Below are positions 33,151-41,772 of a stretch of 41,925 nucleotides of DNA, in pieces. The notes beneath the pieces are model-generated. The model ran no database searches. It had not been told where the DNA came from and worked only from the letters and a program-made list of their open reading frames with translations. The position numbers were made by a program, and so were the translations under genes. Numbering within the stretch: position 1 is the first letter of the stretch; every line of letters begins with the position of its first letter. The DNA comes from an uncultured Acidobacteriota bacterium (GTDB lineage: Bacteria > Acidobacteriota > Thermoanaerobaculia > UBA5066), in assembly GCA_937888435.1 (NCBI GenBank), contig CALAQS010000109.1:90039-131963 (forward strand), given 5' to 3'.

Positions 33151-34638
33151 ATGGGCAAGCCGACCGGCTTCCTCGAGTTCCGCCGCGAGGCCGCTGTCTC
33201 CCGCCGGCCCGAGGAGCGTGTCAAGGACTGGGATGAGTGGCACTCTCCGGTTCCCGAGGCGACGCTCCGCCGGCAGGGCGCGCGCTGCATGGACTGCGGG
33301 ACCCCGTTCTGCCACACGGGCAAGCTCATCGGGGGAATGGCCTCCGGTTGCCCCGTGCACAACCTGATTCCGGACTGGAACGACCTCGTCTGGCGCGGCC
33401 AGTGGAAGGAGGCGGCCGTTCGCCTCCACCAGACGAACAACTTCCCCGAGTTCACAGGCCGCGTCTGTCCCGCTCCGTGCGAGGGGTCTTGCACCCTCGG
33501 TCTGAACGACGACCCGGTCACGATCAAGACGATCGAGTGCGTCATCGCGGATCGCGCCTTCGACGAGGGGTGGGTCCGCCCGGACGTCCCGGCCATCCGC
33601 ACGGGCAAGAAGGTCGCGATCGTCGGGTCCGGGCCCGCCGGGCTCGCCGCCGCCGATCAGCTCAACCACGCAGGGCATACGGTTACCGTTTTCGAGCGCG
33701 CCGACCGCGTCGGGGGCCTTCTCATGTACGGCATCCCGAACATGAAGCTCGACAAGCGGCTCGTCGAGCGGCGCGTCCGGCTGATGGCGGACGCCGGCGT
33801 TCGCTTCGTGACAGGCGTCGACGTGGGGCGAGACGTCCCGTCGGGAAGCCTCCTGTCCGACTGGGACGCCGTCGTCCTCTGCTGCGGCGCGGCGCAGGCC
33901 CGCGAGCTGCCCGTGGAGGGGCGGAGCCTTTCCGGCATCCATCTCGCGATGGAGTTCCTCCATGCGAACACGAAGAGCCTCCTCGACTCGGGGCACGCCG
34001 ACGGCGAGTTCATCTCCGCGCGGGGAAAGAACGTCGTCGTGATCGGAGGCGGCGACACGGGAACGGACTGCGTCGGAACCGCCCTCCGCCACCAGGCCCA
34101 GAGCCTCGTTCAGCTCGAGATCCTCCCGCGGCCGCCCGACAGGCGCGCCCCCGACAACCCGTGGCCGCAGTGGCCGAAGATCTACAAGCTGGACTACGGG
34201 CAGGAGGAAGCCGCCGCGCTGCAGGGCGCCGACCCGCGGCGCTGGTCCGTCGAAACGAAGAGGTTCGTGGGCGACGCGGAGGGACGGGTCCGCGAGGTTC
34301 ACACGGTCGAACTCGACTGGAACAAGAATCCCGAAGGACGCTTTCACGCCGTCGAAATCCCCGGGACCGAGCGAATCCTCCCGGCCGAGCTCGTCCTTTT
34401 GGCTCTCGGGTTCGTGGGCCCCGAGAAGCCGGGGCTCCTCGGCGACCTGGGGCTGAAGCTCGACGACCGCGGGAACGTCGTGACGGACGGCGAGAAGATG
34501 ACGAGCGCCCCGGGCGTCTTCGCCGCCGGCGACATGGTGCGCGGCCAGTCCCTCGTCGTCTGGGCGATCGAGGAGGGGCGCAAGGCGGCCCGTGGGGTGG
34601 ATCGCTTTCTGATGTACGGCGAGACGTCCCTTCCCTGA
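33151..34638 (+). CDS. gltD: Glutamate synthase, small (beta) subunit
   Basis: 495 residues. It passes electrons from NAD(P)H through FAD to GltB. The N-terminal cysteines for [4Fe-4S] clusters are visible (Cys46, Cys49, Cys54 in CMDCGTPFC; Cys67; Cys106, Cys110, Cys114 in CPAPCEGSC). The FAD Rossmann motif is [14 protein letters not shown], the NAD(P) motif is [15 protein letters not shown], and the C-terminal FAD contact is [16 protein letters not shown] 33151 has GGGAG at 33140-33144, inside the end of gltB. Confidence 0.98.
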   Translation: MGKPTGFLEFRREAAVSRRPEERVKDWDEWHSPVPEATLRRQGARCMDCGTPFCHTGKLIGGMASGCPVHNLIPDWNDLVWRGQWKEAAVRLHQTNNFPEFTGRVCPAPCEGSCTLGLNDDPVTIKTIECVIADRAFDEGWVRPDVPAIRTGKKVAIVGSGPAGLAAADQLNHAGHTVTVFERADRVGGLLMYGIPNMKLDKRLVERRVRLMADAGVRFVTGVDVGRDVPSGSLLSDWDAVVLCCGAAQARELPVEGRSLSGIHLAMEFLHANTKSLLDSGHADGEFISARGKNVVVIGGGDTGTDCVGTALRHQAQSLVQLEILPRPPDRRAPDNPWPQWPKIYKLDYGQEEAAALQGADPRRWSVETKRFVGDAEGRVREVHTVELDWNKNPEGRFHAVEIPGTERILPAELVLLALGFVGPEKPGLLGDLGLKLDDRGNVVTDGEKMTSAPGVFAAGDMVRGQSLVVWAIEEGRKAARGVDRFLMYGETSLP

Positions 34639-34644
34639 GGTCTT

Positions 34645-34855
34645 TCAGTCCTTCAGGAAATCCTCCACCGCCGGACCGAAGCGCTCGTAATCGATGAGAA
34701 ACGAGTCGTGGCCGTGGATGGAGCCGAGGCTCACGAACGAGGATTCCACGCCGGCCTCTTGACGCGCCGCGGCGAGCGTGTGCTGCTGCTCGACGGGGGA
34801 AAGGATGTCGCTCTCCACGCGGCGACAGTATCGCGCGCCGTTGAAGCCGCCGCGA
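34645..34855 (-). pseudogene. metX: C-terminal relic of homoserine O-acetyltransferase (metX)
   Basis: On the minus strand, the last ~65 codons before TGA (34645-34647) translate to a MetX-like C-terminus: ESDILSPVEQQHTLAAARQE, then SLGSIHGHDSFLIDYERFG and AVEDFLKD. HGHD contains the catalytic His of the family, and SDIL-P--Q and GHDSFLIDYE match known MetX ends. Upstream the match fades (GARYCRR where a VLVVGV-like strand is expected), and the PNPOx-like gene begins at once, so about 300 N-terminal residues are missing. No start codon or ribosome-binding site serves this piece. I read it as a degraded metX cut by a deletion or rearrangement. Confidence 0.78.
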
Positions 34856-35395
34856 CTAGGGCGTCGGCGTCCTCGCCGGGAATTCGACCGACACCGGCCG
34901 CCAGTTCCCCGGAGCGTTGGCGAATCCGTGCGCCTCGCTCACGATCTCGAGCCGGCGCGGGACGAACTTCACCAGGGCGAAGTCCACACCGCGGTGCTCG
35001 TTCTTGAAGAACGGCGACCACCCGTCCTTCCAGTGCTGCGCCTTGACGGCCGGATCCGTCACGACGCTCGCGCTCCCGAGCAGTGTCACGAACGCCGGAA
35101 GCGACGGGTCGAAGAACGCAAGCGTCACGCGCGGGTTCTTCGCGATCTCGGCGACCTTGCGCGTGCCCGGATTCGTCCCCACCCAGACGTTGAAATCCTC
35201 GTCCGGCCCGAGCGCGTCCACGATGCGCGCCTGTGGTTGGCCGTCCTCCCCGATCGTGATGAACGTCGCGTAGCGCGCCTTCCGCGCGACCTCGCGCGCG
35301 GCTTTGAGGACGGCCTCCCGGTCGGCCGCAAGGACCGGAAGAGCGGCGAGAAGGGCAGCGCAGCCGAAGACGACGAGCCGGTAGAAAGTTTTCAT
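34856..35395 (-). CDS. Exported pyridoxamine-5'-phosphate-oxidase-like (split-barrel FMN) protein
   Basis: 179 residues with a clear signal peptide (MKTFYRLVVFGCAALLAALP, cut after VLA near residue 23). A PNPOx-like split barrel follows: ARYATFITIGEDGQPQARIVDA, here spanning two strands, VWVGTNPGTRKVAEIAKNPRV and LVKFVPRRLEIVS. This matches the general-stress/pyridoxamine-oxidase-like group, which bind FMN, F420 or heme; the cofactor is not predictable. An exported version is less usual. ATG 35395 has AGGAGG four bases upstream and is 14 bases after the stop of the 2-oxoglutarate dehydrogenase gene. Its own stop abuts the metX relic. Confidence 0.8.
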   Translation of the reverse strand: MKTFYRLVVFGCAALLAALPVLAADREAVLKAAREVARKARYATFITIGEDGQPQARIVDALGPDEDFNVWVGTNPGTRKVAEIAKNPRVTLAFFDPSLPAFVTLLGSASVVTDPAVKAQHWKDGWSPFFKNEHRGVDFALVKFVPRRLEIVSEAHGFANAPGNWRPVSVEFPARTPTP

Positions 35396-35409
35396 AGGTC
35401 CTCCTCTTT

Positions 35410-38400
35410 TCATCGCCCCCCCACCCGCATGACCTCGCCCACGAGCGCGTCCTGCTCGGTCTGGAAGGCGCCGTGGGAGCCGGGGGCGGGGCTGGCGAGC
35501 TCGCGGCGGCCGATGTAGCGGAGGGGGCGCGCGGGATCGAGTCCCTCGACCTTGCCGTCGAGGAACTGCTCGCGCACGAAGCGCCAGCCGCCCATGTTGC
35601 GGGGCTCTTCCTGCGCCCACACCAGCTCCGCATCCTGCGGGTAGCCCGAGAGGGCCTGCCCCAGGTCGCGGCCCGGGAACGGGTAGAGCTCCTCGAGCCG
35701 CACGATCGCGACGTCGCGCTTCCCCGCCTTCTCCCGCGCCGCGAGGAGGTCGTACACGAGCTTGCCGCTCGCGATCACGACGCGCCTTACGGAAGAGGTA
35801 TCGCCCGATTGGAACGCCGGATCGTCGAGCACCGAATGGAAAACTCCGTCCGCCAGGTCGTCCAGCGTCGACACGGCCTTCGGGTGACGGAGAAGGCTCT
35901 TCGGAGTCATGACGATGAGAGGTTTCTTCTCTTCGCTCGCCATCTGCCTGAGCAGCAGGTGGTAGTACTGCGCCGGCGTCGAGACGTTCGCGACGCGCAG
36001 GTTGTCCTCGGCGCACAGCGTGAGAAAGCGTTCGAGGCGCGCCGACGAGTGCTCGGGCCCCTGCCCTTCCTGCCCGTGCGGCAGCAGCAGCACGAGGCCG
36101 CAGCACTGATTCCACTTCTGCTCAGAGCCCGAGATGAACTGGTCGATGACGACTTGAGCGCCGTTCGCGAAGTCGCCGAACTGCGCTTCCCACAGGACGA
36201 GCGTAGACGGGTCGGTCACGGCGTAACCGAACTCGAAGCCCATGACGGCGTTCTCGGAAAGCAGGCTGTCGATGACCTCGAAGCGCGCCTGCTCGGTCGC
36301 GATCGTGTTGAGCGGGACCCACTCCGCGCCGCTCGCGACGTCCGCCAGGACGGCGTGGCGGTTGCTGAACGTGCCGCGGCCGGAGTCCTGCCCCGAGAGT
36401 CGCACGGGCGTTCCACCCAGGAGCAACATTCCGAACGCGAGCATTTCGCCGCCGGCCCAGTCGATCTCGGGCTTCCCGCTGCCGTACTCGGCGCGCTTTT
36501 TCAGGAGGGCCTTCAGCTTCGGGTGGACTTCGAAGCCCTCGGGCACCGTCGAAACCGCGCGGATGATGCGCGCCAGGCGCGCGCGCGCGTCGCCTTCCGG
36601 ATGGAGGCGCGGCGCGGCGGGCACGGCGAGCGAGTCGACGAAGGAGGCCTTCGGCGTGCCGCGCGCACCGTCGTACGCGCGCTCCAGCCCGGCCTTCTCC
36701 GACGCCCACAGTCCGTCCACCTCCACCGCGGCGAGAAGCCCCTGCTTGACGAGCGACTCGCCGTAGAGGCGCGCGACCGAAGTGTGGCTCTTGATCTTCT
36801 GGTACATCAGGGGCTGCGTGTAGCTCGGCTCGTCCCCCTCGTTGTGGCCGTAGCGGCGATAGCAGACGAGGTCGATCACGACGTCGCGCCGAAACGTGTT
36901 GCGGTAGTCGATCGCGATGTCCACGACGTGGACGACGGCCTCGGGGTCGTCGCCGTTCGCGTGGAGGACCGGCGCCTGAACCATCTTTGCGACGTCCGTG
37001 CAGTACGGCGACGAGCGCGCGTCGGCGGGGTTCGTGGTGAAACCGATCTGGTTGTTCACGACGACGTGCACGGTGCCGCCCGTGCGGTAGCCGTGGAGCT
37101 GCGACATGTTGATCGTCTCGGCCACGATTCCCTGGCCGGCGAACGCCGCGTCGCCGTGCAGGAGGACGGGCAGGACCTTGCCGTGCGTGAGGTCCTCCCC
37201 GAGGTGCGTTTGCTTGGCGCGCACCATGCCCTCGACGACGGGATCCACGGCCTCGAGGTGGCTCGGGTTCGGGGCGAGCGAGATGCCCAGCTTCGCGCCG
37301 CCGGGCGCCACGTGCGTGCCGGACGCGCCGAGGTGGTACTTCACGTCGCCCGAGCCCTGAATCGACTCGGGGTCCACCTCGCCCTCGAACTCCGCGAAGA
37401 CCTTCCCCACCGGCTTGCCGACGGTGTTCGTGAGGACGGTGAGCCGCCCGCGGTGCGACATCCCGATGACGGCCTCTCCGAGGTCCGCCTCGGCAGCTCG
37501 GTCGAGCAGGCGGTCGAGGAGCGGGATCGCGGCCTCGCCGCCTTCCAGCGAGTACCGCTTCTGGCCGACGTACTTCATGTGCAGGAACTTCTCGAAGCTC
37601 TCGGCCTCGACGAGCTTCTTCAGGATGCGCCGCCGGTCGTCGACCGAGAGGAGCGAGCGGTTGCGCGTCGACTCCATGCGGTCGATGAGCCACTGCTTCT
37701 GCGCGGGGTCCGGGTTGTACATGAACTCGGCGCCGATCTTTCCGCAGTACGTCTGGCGCAGGACCTCGAGGATCTCGCGCAGCGTGGCCTTGTCCCTTCC
37801 GCCGAGGCCGTTCGTGATGAACGGCCGGTCGAGATCCCAGAGCGTGAACCCGTACGTGGCCGGGTCGAGGTCGGGATGGTACGGCACCGAGTCGCTGCCG
37901 AGCGGGTTCAGGTCCGCCACGAGGTGGCCGCGCACGCGATACGCGTTGATGAGCTGCAGGACGCGCGCCTGCTTCTCCACGGCCTCGAGGCCGCGGCCGG
38001 CCGGCGAGAGCGGCGTCGACGAGTCCTTCTCCCAGCGCATCGGCCGGTGCGGCACCTTGAGGTCCGAGAAGATGCGCTCGTAGAAGCCGTCGCCCCCCAG
38101 GAGGAGGCCCTGCAGGGTGCCAATGAACTGGCCCGACTCGGCGCCCTGGATGATGCGGTGGTCGTACGTGGAGGAGACGTTCATCACGCGCGAGATGCCG
38201 AGCGCCGAGAGGGCCTCCTCGGGCATGGCCTGAAACTCGGCCGGATAGCCCATGGCTCCCGTCGCGATGATCGCGCCCTGTCCCGGCATGAGGCGCGGCG
38301 CCGACGCCGTCGTGCCGATCGTGCCGGGATTCGTGAGCGTGATGGACGTGCCGGCGAACGCGTCCAGCTCGATCGTTCCCTTCCGCGCCTTCCCGACCAT

Positions 38401-39096
38401 GCCGTCGAAGGCCTCGAGGAACTCGCCGAAGGACAGCTTCTCGGCGCTCTTGACGTTCGGGACGAGGAGGCTCCGCGTGCCGTCCTTCTTCGTGATGTCG
38501 ATCGCGATGCCGAGGTTCACGGCCGCCTTGCGGATTCGTGCGGGCTTGCCGCCGGCTTCGCCGAACGCGTCGTTCATCCCCGGGTGCTTCTCGAGCGCGC
38601 GCACGATCGCCCACGCGACGAAGTGCGTGAAGGACACCTTCGAGAGGCCCAGCGCTTCGCGGTGCCGGTTCAGGATGCGGCGGTTCTCCTCCATCGTCTT
38701 GACGGGGATGACGCGGTTCGTGACGGCGGTCGGAACGCCGAGCGACGCCTCCATGTTCCTCACGATCGTGGCGGCGCCGCCGGAGATCGCGATCGCCTGC
38801 TCGCCGGCGCGCGGCCCGGAAGCGGGAGGGCGCGTGGGGCCGGGCGGCGCGGCGGCGGGCGCCGGCGCCGCCGAGGCCGGCGGAAGCTCGGGCACGAGCT
38901 CGAGCGGGCGGAGGATCCGGCCCGTCATCGCGTGCGGGACGCGCTCCTCGATCTCCTGGAACGCCTGCTTCCAGTTCTCTCCCACTGAGGCCGGCTCGAG
39001 CCGGTACTGCGCGTAGAGCTCGAGCGCGAACGGGGCGTTGTCGCCGAATTCCTCGAGCATGGCGTTCAGGACGAGGGAAGCGGAGGAGTCGCTCAT
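35410..39096 (-). CDS. 2-oxoglutarate dehydrogenase E2-E1 fusion (KGD/OdhA type)
   Basis: 1228 residues. Residues 1-50 resemble the E1o N-terminal segment (FALELYAQYRLEPASVGENW), then a Pro/Ala linker (69-100). Next is a succinyltransferase catalytic domain (about 105-345) with TYDHRIIQGAESG, catalytic His313, and the E1o part from ~380 with ThDP motif GDAAFAGQG ending VVNNQIGF, plus CYRRYGHNEGDEPS. No lipoyl domain is present, as in mycobacterial KGD and corynebacterial OdhA, so lipoyl groups must come from another protein. Full length with no frameshift. ATG 39096 has TAGAAT eight bases upstream and no Shine-Dalgarno. It lies 21 bases after the permease gene. Confidence 0.96.
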   Translation of the reverse strand: MSDSSASLVLNAMLEEFGDNAPFALELYAQYRLEPASVGENWKQAFQEIEERVPHAMTGRILRPLELVPELPPASAAPAPAAAPPGPTRPPASGPRAGEQAIAISGGAATIVRNMEASLGVPTAVTNRVIPVKTMEENRRILNRHREALGLSKVSFTHFVAWAIVRALEKHPGMNDAFGEAGGKPARIRKAAVNLGIAIDITKKDGTRSLLVPNVKSAEKLSFGEFLEAFDGMVGKARKGTIELDAFAGTSITLTNPGTIGTTASAPRLMPGQGAIIATGAMGYPAEFQAMPEEALSALGISRVMNVSSTYDHRIIQGAESGQFIGTLQGLLLGGDGFYERIFSDLKVPHRPMRWEKDSSTPLSPAGRGLEAVEKQARVLQLINAYRVRGHLVADLNPLGSDSVPYHPDLDPATYGFTLWDLDRPFITNGLGGRDKATLREILEVLRQTYCGKIGAEFMYNPDPAQKQWLIDRMESTRNRSLLSVDDRRRILKKLVEAESFEKFLHMKYVGQKRYSLEGGEAAIPLLDRLLDRAAEADLGEAVIGMSHRGRLTVLTNTVGKPVGKVFAEFEGEVDPESIQGSGDVKYHLGASGTHVAPGGAKLGISLAPNPSHLEAVDPVVEGMVRAKQTHLGEDLTHGKVLPVLLHGDAAFAGQGIVAETINMSQLHGYRTGGTVHVVVNNQIGFTTNPADARSSPYCTDVAKMVQAPVLHANGDDPEAVVHVVDIAIDYRNTFRRDVVIDLVCYRRYGHNEGDEPSYTQPLMYQKIKSHTSVARLYGESLVKQGLLAAVEVDGLWASEKAGLERAYDGARGTPKASFVDSLAVPAAPRLHPEGDARARLARIIRAVSTVPEGFEVHPKLKALLKKRAEYGSGKPEIDWAGGEMLAFGMLLLGGTPVRLSGQDSGRGTFSNRHAVLADVASGAEWVPLNTIATEQARFEVIDSLLSENAVMGFEFGYAVTDPSTLVLWEAQFGDFANGAQVVIDQFISGSEQKWNQCCGLVLLLPHGQEGQGPEHSSARLERFLTLCAEDNLRVANVSTPAQYYHLLLRQMASEEKKPLIVMTPKSLLRHPKAVSTLDDLADGVFHSVLDDPAFQSGDTSSVRRVVIASGKLVYDLLAAREKAGKRDVAIVRLEELYPFPGRDLGQALSGYPQDAELVWAQEEPRNMGGWRFVREQFLDGKVEGLDPARPLRYIGRRELASPAPGSHGAFQTEQDALVGEVMRVGGR

Positions 39097-39104
39097 CGAT
39101 GCGG

Positions 39105-39110
39105 ATTCTA
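39105..39110 (-). promoter_or_regulatory. Putative -10 box for the 2-oxoglutarate dehydrogenase gene
   Basis: Reads TAGAAT on the minus strand at -14 to -9 from the ATG, so the transcript would begin at or within about two bases of the start codon. It sits in the 21-base gap after the ABC permease stop, giving the gene its own promoter. Confidence 0.45.
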
Positions 39111-39117
39111 GGCCGCG

Positions 39118-40119
39118 CTACGCGGTGACGTCGCGCCGCGTGAACAGCAGGAATGCCGCCGCGAGCGACGCCGCCGCCCAGGCGAGGAGCACCCATACCG
39201 AGAACGCGAGCGTCATGCCCTCGAACGGTGTCGGCAGGCCGGCGTAGAAGTCGGGCAGCGGCAGGTTCGTGACGAAGAACCACTTCGCGCCGTCCCAGTC
39301 GGAAGCCACGCGCGAGAGGATCGTACCGCCCACGAGCGTCGCCATCATCGTGCCCATCGCGGCCGCGACCGACCGGAACACGACGGACAGGAGCAGCGTG
39401 ATCGAGCCGACCGCGAGGGCCGAGAACCAGGCGAGGCCCCATGCGGCGAACGTGTCCTGCCACAGCGGGACCATGCGCACGCCGGTCAGGTCGAAGCCAC
39501 CCGCCGCGCCCGGGCCGAGCCGAAAGCCCATGAGCATCGGCGCGCCCCACCCCGACCAGCCGAACGCGACTCCCGAAATGCCCCAGGCCAGAAAGAACGC
39601 CGCGAGGAGCGTGAGCGTCGTGAAAAGCATCATCGCAACGACCTTCGAGAGCAGCACCTTCCAGCGGGCGACGGGCCGCGTGAGGAGCAGCGTGATCGTG
39701 CCCTCCGCGAACTCCGACGAGACGAGGTCGGCTCCGAAGACGGCGATGAGGAGCGGGATCAGGAGCACGCTCCCGACACCCGCGAAAGTGCGAGTAAACA
39801 CGGGTCCTGTCAGTTCATTCGGATTGAGATTCTTAGAAAGGTAATAGCGGAGTCTTCCGGACTCGTAACGCATCCAACGCTTCCAGTTTTCCGGCATCCG
39901 GCGCTGACCGGCCTGACGCTCCAGATCGCTCGCCCTCTTTTCCACCTGGGCGCGCCAGTCGCGCTCGGGGTGATCGCGCCGCTGGTTCTGCTGCTGCCGG
40001 TTCTGGGCGAACACGACGAGACACAGGAGCGCAGCCAGGACCACGAGGACGAGCCTGAATCTCTTCCTTCTAAGAATCTTCAAACACTCGTTCTCGACGA
40101 GCCCCGCCATCACCGGCAT
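39118..40119 (-). CDS. ABC-2 type transporter permease
   Basis: 333 residues. A cytoplasmic N-terminus leads to a first membrane segment (LVLVVLAALLCLVVFA), then a large charged extracytoplasmic loop (Gln/Arg-rich QNRQQQNQRRDHPERDW), then five more hydrophobic segments including LLIPLLIAVFGADLVSSEFAEGT, a phrase typical of ABC-2 permeases with TLLLTRPVARWKVLLSK. It pairs with the ATPase encoded 22 bases upstream; the substrate is unknown. ATG 40119 has GGGAG nine bases upstream. A second ATG at 40110 is possible. Two AT-rich element copies (39826-39841, 40066-40081) fall inside it. Confidence 0.88.
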   Translation of the reverse strand: MPVMAGLVENECLKILRRKRFRLVLVVLAALLCLVVFAQNRQQQNQRRDHPERDWRAQVEKRASDLERQAGQRRMPENWKRWMRYESGRLRYYLSKNLNPNELTGPVFTRTFAGVGSVLLIPLLIAVFGADLVSSEFAEGTITLLLTRPVARWKVLLSKVVAMMLFTTLTLLAAFFLAWGISGVAFGWSGWGAPMLMGFRLGPGAAGGFDLTGVRMVPLWQDTFAAWGLAWFSALAVGSITLLLSVVFRSVAAAMGTMMATLVGGTILSRVASDWDGAKWFFVTNLPLPDFYAGLPTPFEGMTLAFSVWVLLAWAAASLAAAFLLFTRRDVTA

Positions 40120-40141
40120 TGCGGGATCTCCCTAAAGCCCA

Positions 40142-40882
40142 TCACACCGTCTCCCCGCCCGTCAGCTCGAGGAAGAGGTCCTCGAGCCCGCGCCTGCCGC
40201 CGTCCGTCAGCTCGACGAGCGTCCCCGTCGCGAGCGTGCGCCCACGGTGGACGATCGCGATGCGGTCCACCATCTTCTCGACTTCGGAGAGCAGGTGGCT
40301 CGATACGAAGACCGCGAGGCCTTGCTCACCGGCGAGCCGCCGCACGAGCTCGCGCATCTCGCGGATCCCCGCCGGGTCGAGGCCGTTCGTCGGCTCGTCG
40401 AGGATGAGGACGGCGGGGTCGGACAGGAGGGCCTGCGCGATGCCGACGCGCTGGCGCATGCCGAGCGAGTACGTGCGCACGACGCCGTCGAGGCGACCGT
40501 CCATGTGCACGAGGGCCGCGAGAGAGTCGATCCTCCCCGCCGCCCCGTCTCCCAGCATGCGCGCGAAGTGCTCGAGGTTTTCGCGCCCCGTCAGGAACTT
40601 GTAGAGGTCCGGCGTCTCCACGATGCAGCCCACGCGGCGCATCGCCGCCTCGAACTCCTGCCTGAGATCATGCCCGTCGATGACGATGCGACCCCGCGAG
40701 GGCTTTACGAGGCCGACGAGCATCCGGATCGTCGTCGTTTTTCCTGCGCCGTTCGGCCCGAGAAAACCAAACACCTCGCCGCGGCGGAGCGCGAAGGACA
40801 CGTCCGAGACGACTTCCCGGTCGCCATAGCGCTTCGCGAGCCCTTCGGCGGAGAGGACGACGTCGGCGGCGCTCACGACCAT
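40142..40882 (-). CDS. ABC transporter ATPase (ABC-2 exporter, CcmA-like)
   Basis: 246 residues with Walker A GPNGAGKTTT (about 42-51), Q-loop VGCIVETPDLYKFLTGREN, signature YSLGMRQRVGIAQALL, Walker B VLILDEPTNGLDP and switch His in VSSHLLSEV. The YSLGM signature and ETPDLY segment are typical of the multidrug/bacitracin-type ABC-2 exporters. With the following permease gene it makes a two-gene exporter. The ATG at 40882 has only a weak AGGG upstream. It is divergent from the SGNH hydrolase gene across 53 bases. Confidence 0.93.
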   Translation of the reverse strand: MVVSAADVVLSAEGLAKRYGDREVVSDVSFALRRGEVFGFLGPNGAGKTTTIRMLVGLVKPSRGRIVIDGHDLRQEFEAAMRRVGCIVETPDLYKFLTGRENLEHFARMLGDGAAGRIDSLAALVHMDGRLDGVVRTYSLGMRQRVGIAQALLSDPAVLILDEPTNGLDPAGIREMRELVRRLAGEQGLAVFVSSHLLSEVEKMVDRIAIVHRGRTLATGTLVELTDGGRRGLEDLFLELTGGETV

Positions 40883-40935
40883 GTTGTACGCCCTGCGTCA
40901 AGCCAGGAGTTCGTACTTCCGGCAAGATACGCCCC

Positions 40936-41772
40936 GTGACGCTCATCGGCCGCCGCCTCGTCCTGTGGTTCTTCCCCGCCGCGCTCGGTCTCGCGACCGC
41001 AGCCGTCCTCGCCGCGGGTTTCACTGCGGCGCTGCAGGGCCGCCTCGGCGAGCCCGTGGATCCTTCCGCGATTCCCGTTACGACGCCGGCGGTCCCGCTT
41101 GCGACCGCGGCGGCCGACGGCGCCTTCCGCATCGTCGCGCTCGGCGACTCCTTGACGCGGGGCGCGGGCGACGTCGCGGGAGGCGGCGGATACCCGGAGC
41201 GCGTCGCCGCGGCGCTGCGGAAGGCGGGGCTGACCGTCTCCGTGGACAACCTCGGTGTGGACGGGGCCGAGACCGGAGATTTGCTTAGAAAAGTGGGCGA
41301 CCCGGACGCGCGGCGCCGCATTGCTCAGGCGCAGCTCATCCTCATGTCGATCTCCGGCAACGACCTGAGTCACTCGCTCCCGACGATGTCGACGGCGAGC
41401 GCAGGCGCCGAGAGCGATCCCACCGCACCCGCCCTGCGTACCGCGTCTCTCAACCTTCAAAGAATCCTCTCGGCCGTTCGCGAAGCGAACGGCTCCTCCC
41501 CTATTCGCCTGCTCGGCCTCTACAACCCGTTCCCCGAGACATTCGACAAGCGCACGGCGAAAGAGACGCTCCTGAAGTGGAACGTGACCCTCGAGGAGGC
41601 GAGCTATTCCGTCTCCGGTGCGAGCGTCGTGCCGACCGCCGACCTCTTCGACGAGCGGCCGGACCGCCTCTCGTCGGACCGCTTCCACCCGGGTCCGAAC
41701 GGCTACGGGGAGATCGCGTCGCGCATCCTTTCGACCCTGAACCTGCCGGCGGCGGCGCCGCAGAGGTCCTGA
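40936..41772 (+). CDS. SGNH/GDSL-family hydrolase, membrane-anchored or secreted
   Basis: 278 residues from GTG 40936. An N-terminal hydrophobic segment (LVLWFFPAALGLATAAVLAA) acts as signal or anchor. SGNH blocks are GDSLTRG (70-76, nucleophile Ser72), the Gly/Asn block SISGNDLS and the Asp-His block SDRFHPGPNGYGE. Members are esterases, lipases or acyltransferases acting on lipids or polysaccharide esters; the substrate is unknown. No Shine-Dalgarno is visible; an AAGATA stretch sits near -12, not a clean match to the leaderless box. Two AT-rich element copies fall in it (41276-41293, 41454-41469). The TGA overlaps the next ATG by one base (TGATG). Confidence 0.87.
   Translation: MTLIGRRLVLWFFPAALGLATAAVLAAGFTAALQGRLGEPVDPSAIPVTTPAVPLATAAADGAFRIVALGDSLTRGAGDVAGGGGYPERVAAALRKAGLTVSVDNLGVDGAETGDLLRKVGDPDARRRIAQAQLILMSISGNDLSHSLPTMSTASAGAESDPTAPALRTASLNLQRILSAVREANGSSPIRLLGLYNPFPETFDKRTAKETLLKWNVTLEEASYSVSGASVVPTADLFDERPDRLSSDRFHPGPNGYGEIASRILSTLNLPAAAPQRS

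Noticed and set aside
35473-38988. 1171-codon open frame on the plus strand opposite the 2-oxoglutarate dehydrogenase gene
   Set aside because: Arg/Val/Leu/His-rich composition with no domain; a mirror frame of a GC-rich gene. The same applies to 594-1583, 4231-6564, 9147-11129, 19650-20927 and 30530-31714.
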